The notes beneath the pieces are model-generated. The model was not told where the DNA came from and did not search any database. It was given only the letters and a program-made list of their open reading frames with translations. This document shows positions 25,069-31,118 of a stretch of DNA of 64,000 nt, piece by piece. Source of the DNA: Candidatus Ornithobacterium hominis (GTDB taxonomy: Bacteria > Bacteroidota > Bacteroidia > Flavobacteriales > Weeksellaceae). The position numbers and the translations under genes were made by a program. The stretch covers positions 744,001-808,000 of the forward strand of contig NZ_OX579588.1 of assembly GCF_951229915.1 (NCBI RefSeq). The letters are read 5' to 3'. Numbering within the stretch: the stretch's first letter is position 1; every line of letters begins with the position of its first letter.

Positions 25069-25551
25069 ATGATACAGGATAAGCCCACAAGAGAGAAAGT
25101 GGAGAAATTACACCCTAAAATCAGGCCAGAATTAGAACAAATCATTCAAGAATGCGACAGGGCACTTACAGGAAGAGCAAAGCTCAGGATTACACAGGGA
25201 TACCGAACAATTGCGGAGCAAAACGCACTCTATGCACAAGGCAGAACCAAGCCAGGCAAACGGGTAACCAATGCACGTGGCGGAAGCAGTGTACACAATT
25301 ACGCCCTTGCTGTAGATATGGCGCTTATCATAGACGGAAAGTCTGCGAGCTGGGACGTAAAAGCAGACTGGGACGGCGATAAACAAGCCGACTGGATGGA
25401 GGTTGTTCTCATTTTCAAACGCCACGGCTGGGAATGGGGTGGCGATTGGCGAACGTTCAGGGATATGCCACATTTTCAGAAAACATTTGGGCACTCTGTT
25501 CAATCATTGAAAAACTTAAGAAAAGATGCAGAAGGCTATGTTATTATTTAG
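25069..25551 (+). CDS. Endolysin, M15-family peptidase
   Basis: The 160-residue enzyme has the M15/VanY-like zinc peptidase motifs: QGYRTIAEQNALYAQGR, then SVHNYALAVDMAL (H76 and D83 as zinc ligands), and WEWGGDWRTFRDMPHFQ (E122 or D126 catalytic, H135 third ligand). It would cleave peptide bonds in peptidoglycan at lysis. It has no signal peptide, so it needs a holin. It overlaps the following lipoprotein gene by 26 bases. Confidence 0.85.
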   Translation: MIQDKPTREKVEKLHPKIRPELEQIIQECDRALTGRAKLRITQGYRTIAEQNALYAQGRTKPGKRVTNARGGSSVHNYALAVDMALIIDGKSASWDVKADWDGDKQADWMEVVLIFKRHGWEWGGDWRTFRDMPHFQKTFGHSVQSLKNLRKDAEGYVII

Positions 25552-26038
25552 TCTGCTTTTTCTTTTTTCCTGCGGAACTAAAAAAGTAAGGGTTCAGCAA
25601 GAGGAATATCAAGCACAGCAAATCAAATTGCAAAAGTTAGACAGTTTAATTGAAGCAAAAATAGCACTCAACCAAGCCTTTAATCAAAAAAGTTTCTTTG
25701 AAAACTCAAAATTTGAATTAAAGAGTATAAGCTACACCACGCCGCTTGAATACACGCATGAATTGAACGGCAAAGTGGTTGAGAAAATAACTCTTTCAGG
25801 TGGAGTGCTTTTACGAAGTAAAGATGCAAATAATCAATCAGTTAATCAAACTTTTCAAGAAAAAAAAGACGAAAAAAGTAAAGTTTTTGTTGAGTCTGAA
25901 AGTATAGATAGACGGCAAGTTAAAAAGAAGGAAAAAACAAAAGAATTGAAAGGTATTCAGTTTAATTTTTGGATTTATTTCTTTGGGTTTTTATTAAGTG
26001 TTTTAGCTTATTTAACATGGCGTTTAAAGCTGCTTTAA
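25526..26038 (+). CDS. Lipoprotein with C-terminal membrane segment, probable u-spanin
   Basis: The 170-residue protein begins with a lipoprotein signal (FLFSCGT, C16 acylated) and ends with a strong membrane helix (about residues 147-166, FWIYFFGFLLSVLAYLTW), with a mostly helical, charged linker between. An outer-membrane lipid anchor plus a C-terminal inner-membrane helix is the architecture of unimolecular spanins, which fuse the two membranes at the end of lysis. The gene begins inside the endolysin gene, supporting this. It is the last gene of the late operon. Confidence 0.65.
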   Translation: MQKAMLLFSLLFLFSCGTKKVRVQQEEYQAQQIKLQKLDSLIEAKIALNQAFNQKSFFENSKFELKSISYTTPLEYTHELNGKVVEKITLSGGVLLRSKDANNQSVNQTFQEKKDEKSKVFVESESIDRRQVKKKEKTKELKGIQFNFWIYFFGFLLSVLAYLTWRLKLL

Positions 26039-26094
26039 AAAGTATTTAAAACCGAATTAAATATCATTTAAACACTTGGAGGTAGTGTATAAAA

Positions 26095-26178
26095 GTCCTC
26101 CGCTTTAAAGTTACCACACATTTAAACGAGAGCCACAGGCTACGGAGGACAAAAGTCTTCTGTTCCTGTGGCTTTTTT
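26095..26178 (+). terminator. Late-operon terminator with a competing upstream arm
   Basis: AGCCACAGG (26131-26139) and CCTGTGGCT (26165-26173) form a stem, with an inner GGAGGAC-AAAA-GTCTTCT hairpin, followed by TTTTTTT. Upstream, GTCCTCCG (26095-26102) is the exact complement of CGGAGGAC (26143-26150) inside the terminator, so an alternative fold is possible. Confidence 0.65.
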
Positions 26179-26190
26179 TGGTTAAATAGT

Positions 26191-26469
26191 GGAATAGATC
26201 GGGGAGATATTGCTCTTCAGGACTGGTGCTGGATACCTCCAAAGTATTTCGGCGGTGATGCAAAAAAATCTGCTGCAGAATTATGGCGGAAAGAGTTATT
26301 ACCAATGGGTGTAAGGCTTATGAGTAAAGTGCTTGACGATATCAGTACTGGCCGTATAATTAAAGTGCCACAACGGAATGAAGTTAGCACCTGGGAGCCG
26401 TCCACTAAAGTTAATGACGTGTACAGACCAGACGCACTAATGTTATCGTATATAATTGATAATAATTAG
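26191..26469 (+). pseudogene. 3' fragment of a formyltransferase-like gene
   Basis: An open frame without a start ends at TAG 26467-26469 and encodes about 92 residues: GIDRGDIALQ, then an AAELWRKELLPMGVRLMSKV helix, DISTG, and a final PQRNEVSTWEPST. This is the order seen at the end of a formyltransferase catalytic domain (DxGDI, then helix, then Q/T/P-rich loop). Base composition is richer in G+C than the flanking DNA. A perfect terminator follows. The 5' part is missing, probably displaced by the prophage end. Confidence 0.55.
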
Positions 26470-26472
26470 AAC

Positions 26473-26512
26473 TTTAAAGCCTGCTGGTCATCAGCAGGCT
26501 TTAAAAATTTTT
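26473..26512 (+). terminator. Perfect terminator hairpin
   Basis: TTTAAAGCCTGCTG (26473-26486) pairs perfectly with CAGCAGGCTTTAAA (26492-26505) around a 5-base loop, followed by AATTTTT. It terminates the formyltransferase-like remnant. Confidence 0.8.
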
Positions 26513-26548
26513 GCACATTTTGTTTTAAATTTTTGCACATTTTGTTTT
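26505..26548 (+). repeat. Perfect 22-bp tandem duplication
   Basis: A 22-base unit containing TTTTTGCACATTTTGTTTT occurs at 26505-26526 and is repeated exactly at 26527-26548. Confidence 0.85.
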
Positions 26549-26701
26549 GCGGATTATACATAGTCCGCAGTAGTCTGCTTACAAAAAATAGGCAAAAAAG
26601 GAGTTTGGCTAAACGCCGCCACTCTTTTTGCCTTTTTTGTTTTCGCATCCAACTTTGCGGGCTATCCGTTCCATCCCGGCCGCGGATTAGTGCGAAGAAA
26701 T
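26549..26701. other. Structured intergenic element, possible dispersed repeat or RNA
   Basis: Three hairpins follow one another: GCGGA/TCCGC (26549-26568); AGGCAAAAAAGGAGT with ACTCTTTTTGCCT and a T-run (26590-26639); and a GC-rich segment closed by TTTCGCA/TGCGAA (26641-26696) that contains GCTATCCGTTCCATCCCGG. From memory, segments like the last are dispersed between genes in Chryseobacterium-type genomes; I could not check this. No protein is supported here. Confidence 0.45.
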
Positions 26702-26742
26702 ACAATGATATATTTCACTTAAAAATTGATTGGATTTGGAAA

Positions 26743-27813
26743 TTACAAAGTATCTAACGGGCTTTTGACTTGATTTTTAGTATTAAAAGTAACATGCGTA
26801 TAAATTTGAGTAGTTTTAATGCTGTTGTGACCCAATAATTCTTGAATCAACCGAATGTCTACACCATTTTCAATCAAATGAGTTGCATAACTATGGCGTA
26901 AACTATGAACCCCCACATATTTGTGAATTTTGGCTTTTTTCAAGGCTCTTTTAAAAATCGTTTGAACACTACTTACCGAATACTTTCCGCCATATTGTCC
27001 TTCAAAAAGGTATTTTTTAGGTTTGTAGTTCTTATAATAATCTCGTAACAATGGCAAAATAGAATCAGGTAAAGTTACGTATCTATCTTTTTTGCCTTTG
27101 GCAGCAGAAATCAAAACAAGCATTCTATCGCTATCAATATGGCCAATTTCTATCCCGACAATTTCGCTTACTCTCAATCCCATACCATAACACAATTTTA
27201 AAATTAATAAATGTTTAGGGTTATTCACTTGAGAGAAGATTGCCGTAACTTCCGCTTTGCTCAGCAGTTTGGGTAAAGTTGAGGGCTTTTTGGGACGGGG
27301 AATATCAAAAAACATTTTCTCTTGATGCAAAACTTGTTCAAAATAAAATTTAATTGCATTGATTTTGCTATTAATTTTACGTTCACCCATTTTTAAATCA
27401 CGAACACAATACAAAAAATAATCTTTTAATCTCTCCTTAGAAAGTTCATTAACAGGTTTATTTTTTAGTATCAGAAGCAAATGCATCAATTCAGAAACAT
27501 AGGTTTTGATGGTGTTTTGGCTATAAGCTTTCAGATCCAATTGCACGATAAACTTTTGCAATGCCAATTGATTTTCGGTAGAAAGAAGATGAAACTTAGT
27601 GGGAAAATATTTTTTAGGATCCATACCCAATTGTGACCTCACCGCATCATTATCCGGAAGAAACCATGACTTTTGGGATCGACTCCATTTTGCAAAAGGG
27701 AAAGAATGTTTTAACTCATCCTTTAAAAGGTGATTAAAAGGAAAATCAACCCAAATTACATTTTTATTATTGTGTTTTCCAAAAAAAAACCGGTAACAAT
27801 CAAAATTCATCAT
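26743..27813 (-). CDS. Tyrosine recombinase of an integron-like cassette array
   Basis: This is a 356-residue recombinase. Catalytic residues are visible: R214 (GMGLRVSEI), K239 (AKGKKDR), H303-x-x-R306 (HSLRHSYATH), H329 (GHNSIKTTQ) and Y338 (IYTHV). A SAM-like core-binding domain spans about 75-170. Residues 1-65 form an extra N-terminal domain (VIWVDFPF, then KWSRSQKSWFLPDN) resembling a HARP-like fold. The roughly 35-residue insert typical of IntI before the third conserved box is not present, so this is not a classical IntI. It diverges from a cassette array with attC-like ends, and is the obvious candidate for moving those cassettes. Confidence 0.85.
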   Translation of the reverse strand: MMNFDCYRFFFGKHNNKNVIWVDFPFNHLLKDELKHSFPFAKWSRSQKSWFLPDNDAVRSQLGMDPKKYFPTKFHLLSTENQLALQKFIVQLDLKAYSQNTIKTYVSELMHLLLILKNKPVNELSKERLKDYFLYCVRDLKMGERKINSKINAIKFYFEQVLHQEKMFFDIPRPKKPSTLPKLLSKAEVTAIFSQVNNPKHLLILKLCYGMGLRVSEIVGIEIGHIDSDRMLVLISAAKGKKDRYVTLPDSILPLLRDYYKNYKPKKYLFEGQYGGKYSVSSVQTIFKRALKKAKIHKYVGVHSLRHSYATHLIENGVDIRLIQELLGHNSIKTTQIYTHVTFNTKNQVKSPLDTL

Positions 27814-27840
27814 GTCAATTTTTTGTATATACAGCGATTA

Positions 27841-27871
27841 CAAAAGTAAAATATATACAGATTATCTACAA
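27841..27871 (-). promoter_or_regulatory. Promoter of the recombinase gene
   Basis: On the minus strand TTG (complement of 27869-27871), 20 bases, then TACTTTTG (complement of 27841-27848). The start of transcription would lie near 27835, about 22 bases before the ATG. Confidence 0.55.
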
Positions 27872-27928
27872 CAAAATAATAGTTTAAACTTTTGAATTAT
27901 AGAAAGATAACCACTGAATTGAAATTAA

Positions 27929-27974
27929 TTTGTATTTTAGGGAAAGTTGTGTATATTTGCGTGTTAGCTGACAT
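27929..27974 (+). promoter_or_regulatory. Cassette promoter (Pc-like) and attI-like site
   Basis: TTTG at 27929-27932, 19 bases, then TATATTTG at 27952-27959 is a perfect -33/-7 promoter. Its predicted start falls at about 27963-27966, on the core GTTAGC (27963-27968), where the first cassette begins with TTAGCTGACA. This is the same logic as Pc beside attI in integrons: whatever cassette is inserted at the core is transcribed. Confidence 0.65.
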
Positions 27975-27996
27975 TTTATAAACCAAACGTATCAAA

Positions 27997-28881
27997 ATGA
28001 ACTTACCAAAACTGATTTCAATTTTAGTTATTTTTCTAATTATCAACTCTTGTGCTACGAAAAACAATGAAAACGAACTAAAAAATAAAATTGAAAAAAT
28101 CATCTCAACCGAAAATGGTGACTTTGGTGTCTCCATCATTGACGAAAATAATAATATCGTTGAAATTAATGGTAAAAAACATTATCCTTTATTAAGCACT
28201 TTCAAATTTCCAATTGCTTTGACAATCCTACACAAAGTTGAAAAAAGAGAACTTTCAATGCAACAACAAATCTTCATCAAAAAAGAAGAATTGCTAGAAA
28301 ATACTTGGAGTCCATTTAAAGAAAAACACCCAGATGGAAACATCTCAATTTCATTAGAAGAAGCAATTAATTGGATGATTGTTTACAGTGATAATAATCT
28401 AACTGATATTTTATTACGCTTATTAGGCGGAACTGAAACAGTAGAAAAATTTATTGATGACGAAAATTTTGTCATAAAAAACAATGAAGATGAAATGCAC
28501 AGAGATTGGAATTCTCAATTTATAAATAAATCAACACCAAATTCATTTGCCCAACTTTTGAAGAAATTTTCCGAAGGAAAAATATTAAACTCTGAAAATA
28601 CTAAATGGCTATATCAATCTATGGTTAAAAGTGAAACAGGTGTAAAACGATTAAAAGGAAAACTACCAAATGTTAAAATTGCACAGAGAGCAGGAACTTC
28701 TTTCACAAATGACGAAGGTATTACAGGCGCGATAAACAATGTAGGAATTATGGAGCTTCCAAATAATCAAAAAATTTATATTGCTGTATTCGTCCACAAT
28801 ACTTCCGAAGAATTCAGTAAAGGAGAGGAAATAATTGCTGATATTGCTAAAACCACCTATGAATTTTACACAAAAAAATAA
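27997..28881 (+). CDS. bla: Class A beta-lactamase, subclass A2-like, lipoprotein
   Basis: The 294-residue enzyme hydrolyses beta-lactams by a serine mechanism. Visible motifs: S67-T-F-K70 (catalytic serine and lysine), S131-D-N133, an omega loop with E164/E166 (NNEDEMHRDWN), and R231-A-G in place of KTG, which resembles arginine variants of class A enzymes. A lipobox INSC19 suggests anchoring in a membrane on the periplasmic side. The ATG lies 33 bases from the GTTAGC core, directly behind the Pc-like promoter, and an attC-like element follows its stop. It is the first cassette, so probably the best expressed. The exact subclass needs a search. Confidence 0.9.
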   Translation: MNLPKLISILVIFLIINSCATKNNENELKNKIEKIISTENGDFGVSIIDENNNIVEINGKKHYPLLSTFKFPIALTILHKVEKRELSMQQQIFIKKEELLENTWSPFKEKHPDGNISISLEEAINWMIVYSDNNLTDILLRLLGGTETVEKFIDDENFVIKNNEDEMHRDWNSQFINKSTPNSFAQLLKKFSEGKILNSENTKWLYQSMVKSETGVKRLKGKLPNVKIAQRAGTSFTNDEGITGAINNVGIMELPNNQKIYIAVFVHNTSEEFSKGEEIIADIAKTTYEFYTKK

Positions 28882-28884
28882 AAA

Positions 28885-29090
28885 CGTCAGCTAACAGTGT
28901 ATTTGCAAAAGGCGGGGTTGAATATATTTTGTGAAAATAAGTTAGCAGCATCCGCAAAATATTTTTCCACTTCCCGTTTTTTTGTAATTTAGTCAGTGGA
29001 AAAAATATTTTGCTCAAGGTGGTTTTTCTTCCGACTTTTTGTTCAAAGTAGCCCGCCCTTCGCAAATACTTTTTCCGTTATCTGTAAGCG
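28885..29090 (+). repeat. attC-like element 1
   Basis: The left end is GTCAGCTAAC (28886-28895), the reverse complement of the GTTAGCTGAC that starts this same cassette at 27963. Inner arms are GTATTTGC (28899-28906) and GCAAATAC (29062-29069), extended by GGCGGG and CCCGCC. A central AT-rich hairpin (28954-28971 with 28995-29013) closes the fold. The right end has the core G-TTATCTGTAAGCG (from 29077), which starts the next cassette. Length is about 200 bp. Confidence 0.75.
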
Positions 29091-29102
29091 TAAAAAAATA
29101 TT

Positions 29103-29798
29103 ATGTTTAAAATAAAATTACTAATTCTGACTTTAATTTTATTTGCAAATTATTCTTGTGCTCAAAGTGAAAAAGCAAAACCTATAGATCATTATTTTAA
29201 TGTTGTTGATTCATTAGAATTCGCCAAACTAAAGGAAAGTGGAATCATTGATAAGAATGAGAAAATAGTTTCTGGATATCGTGAAAAAAATTCTGAAACC
29301 TTAAATTCAAAAGGATTTGAAAAATTAGCAAATATTAGAGCAGAAGTTTATGCTAACTATTTCAAAGATTATTTACTATTGCAAAGTCTTGATTATAAAG
29401 ATGATATTTATGCTTTGTATTTTTCAGTTGCAGGATTTGATGATGTTGAATTCCAAATCTTGAAATGGAAGAAAAATAATTGGGAAAATGAAGAAAAAGT
29501 AGATAAAAGGTCTGTTTACGAAGAAACAAATAAAGATTTTGAAAAAATTGCGTTTAATTACGACGAAGGTCCAAAAAATTTAGAAAATCCGAAGATATTT
29601 GTAAAAAATGATTATCTAATAATGGAAAGAAGTGGACTTTATTATTCTCTTTATGATTTAAAAATGAATAAACTTTTAATTAATGATGAAAGTCCTTGGA
29701 ATTCTGCAACAGATAATAGTCCAGCAGGATTGAATAAATGGATTAAAGAGAATATTCATAATAAAATTGAAGCGAAGATAAATAACGCCTACAGATAA
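29103..29798 (+). CDS. Cassette 2 lipoprotein of unknown function
   Basis: The 231-residue protein has a lipoprotein signal (ILFANYSCAQ, Cys near residue 19). The mature part is rich in Lys/Asn/Glu with a middle LYFSVAGFDDVEFQILKWKK segment; no family is recognised. The gene starts 25 bases after the cassette core, and its TAA (29796-29798) lies inside the left end of the following attC-like element, as is common in compact integron cassettes. No own promoter is seen, so it probably depends on Pc. Confidence 0.7.
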   Translation: MFKIKLLILTLILFANYSCAQSEKAKPIDHYFNVVDSLEFAKLKESGIIDKNEKIVSGYREKNSETLNSKGFEKLANIRAEVYANYFKDYLLLQSLDYKDDIYALYFSVAGFDDVEFQILKWKKNNWENEEKVDKRSVYEETNKDFEKIAFNYDEGPKNLENPKIFVKNDYLIMERSGLYYSLYDLKMNKLLINDESPWNSATDNSPAGLNKWIKENIHNKIEAKINNAYR

Positions 29799-29992
29799 CA
29801 GTGTATTTGCAAAAAACGGGGTTGAATTTTTCCTTTGAGGATTAGTTTTTAATATCCGAAAAAATGCTTTTCATATTTCAATTTTTAGTAATTTAGAAAT
29901 CTGAAAAAGCATTTTGCTCCACGCGATTTTCCTTATCACTTTTGGTTTGCAGTATCCCCGTTCTTCGCAAATACTTTTTTCGTTAGCTACAA
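29786..29992 (+). repeat. attC-like element 2
   Basis: The left end CGCCTACAGATAAC (29786-29799) is the near-perfect reverse complement of the start of cassette 2 (GTTATCTGTAAGCG at 29077). Arms GTATTTGC (29803-29810) and GCAAATAC (29967-29974) are extended by ACGGGG and CCCCGT. An inner AT-rich hairpin (AAAATGCTTTTC with GAAAAAGCATTTT) follows. The right core is G-TTAGCTACA at 29982. Confidence 0.75.
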
Positions 29993-30038
29993 TTTTGACC
30001 AAACCCACAACCTTAATTTCCTGAAATTTAAAAATTCA

Positions 30039-30069
30039 TTTGTCGAAATCAAAAATATTATTACATTTG
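30039..30069 (+). promoter_or_regulatory. Promoter inside cassette 3
   Basis: TTTG at 30039-30042, 19 bases, then TACATTTG at 30062-30069 gives a full -33/-7 promoter 36 bases before the PadR gene. This cassette can therefore be expressed without Pc. Confidence 0.6.
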
Positions 30070-30104
30070 TATTATTCACCTTGTTTAATACAAATAAAAT
30101 AATA

Positions 30105-30479
30105 ATGAAAAATGATAAAAAACTAAATGAATTATTGCTTTCTTGGGAAAACACATATAAAAAAGGTCAATTGACACTTTGGATTTTTATGGCTCTTCAA
30201 GAAAGCAAAAAGTATGTTGATGAAATTAAAAACTTCATTGAAAAGAAATCGGACGGAACAATTAGTTGCGAAGAGCAAAGTCTATACAGAGCATTGAGAA
30301 AATACGAGCATATCGATGTTTTGACTTACGACTTGAAAGAAGGAAATAAAGGTCCTGACAGAAAGTACTATTATTTGACAAATCTCGGCCAAGAACTTTT
30401 CAATCAATTTGTCGATAGAAATATTAAACTATTCTACTCAACCGAAATTAAAAACATTTTAAAATTAAACGAACAATGA
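30105..30479 (+). CDS. PadR-family transcriptional regulator
   Basis: With the ATG at 30105 (MKNDKKLNELLLSWENTYKKG) the product is 124 residues. It has the PadR-type winged helix: LTLWIFMALQESKKYVDEI, SLYRALRKYEHIDVLTYDL as recognition helix and wing, and GPDRKYYYLTNLGQELF. PadR proteins usually repress an adjacent gene. Here the next gene starts four bases before its stop and encodes a membrane protein, so the pair is a self-contained regulatory unit in cassette 3. Confidence 0.7.
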   Translation: MKNDKKLNELLLSWENTYKKGQLTLWIFMALQESKKYVDEIKNFIEKKSDGTISCEEQSLYRALRKYEHIDVLTYDLKEGNKGPDRKYYYLTNLGQELFNQFVDRNIKLFYSTEIKNILKLNEQ

Positions 30480-30895
30480 AAACAATTACACAATATTTAT
30501 TAAGATTTGCATTGACTGCAACCGTGCTGACCATAATTTTTAGATATTTTTTGAGTTATGGAATTGAAAATCAATCTGGAATCTTAATTACAATTTCAGC
30601 AGTAACTTACGGACTACTAATGTTTGCATCGGGTTGGTATTTTGGACGTAAAGACGGAGAATATTTACCAATATATGATGTCGGATTCAGATTCCATCTA
30701 ACAACTTATTTAATTCACAACGGAATATCTCTTTTATGGATTGGACTTGGATTCGGCTCAAAATATGAAAATTTGAATGTATCTATTTTGGTCGCGGTTT
30801 ATTGGGGAATATTTCTTCTTATTCACTTTGTTTTCTTCCTTTGGGCAAGAAAAAATTCAATAAACAATCTCGACAAAGAAGATATTTTTGAATAA
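30476..30895 (+). CDS. Four-helix membrane protein of cassette 3
   Basis: This 139-residue membrane protein has four hydrophobic helices (about 10-25, 37-53, 73-92 and 101-121), separated by short charged loops such as WYFGRKDGEY. It is translationally coupled to the PadR regulator. A target of that regulator is likely; its substrate or role is unknown. It is followed within 10 bases by attC-like element 3. Confidence 0.65.
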   Translation: MKTITQYLLRFALTATVLTIIFRYFLSYGIENQSGILITISAVTYGLLMFASGWYFGRKDGEYLPIYDVGFRFHLTTYLIHNGISLLWIGLGFGSKYENLNVSILVAVYWGIFLLIHFVFFLWARKNSINNLDKEDIFE

Positions 30896-30899
30896 AAAA

Positions 30900-31100
30900 C
30901 TGTAGCTAACAATGCGTATGAGCAATAGCGGGTTAAGTGCTTAATTCAAGGTTATTGCATTTAGTCGCCGCTGCTTTTCATATTGTTTTTTTACTAATTT
31001 TAACAAGATGAAAAAGCCTCGACTCACAACGGTTATGAATTGAACTTTCAGTTAAATCCAGCCCGCACTTCGCCAATACTTTTTCCGTTGTAGGAAATCG
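30900..31100 (+). repeat. attC-like element 3
   Basis: The left end TGTAGCTAAC (30901-30910) is the exact reverse complement of the cassette 3 start GTTAGCTACA at 29982. Arms are less perfect: GTATGAGC (30916-30923) with GCCAATAC (31072-31079), extended by GCGGG and CCCGC. An inner stem GCTTTTCATATTGT with ACAAGATGAAAAAGC is present. The right core is G-TTGTAGGAAATCG at 31087, the start of a fourth cassette. Confidence 0.7.
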
Positions 31101-31118
31101 TAAAAAAATACTGTTAAA

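Noticed and set aside
26466..26757. Open frames on both strands downstream of the recombinase
   Set aside because: They run through terminators, the 22-bp tandem repeat and hairpins; no coding signature.
28885..31100. CRISPR or ordinary dispersed repeat explanation for the three palindromes
   Set aside because: Spacing is gene-sized, the units are long palindromes, and their ends match their own cassette and not a common sequence.
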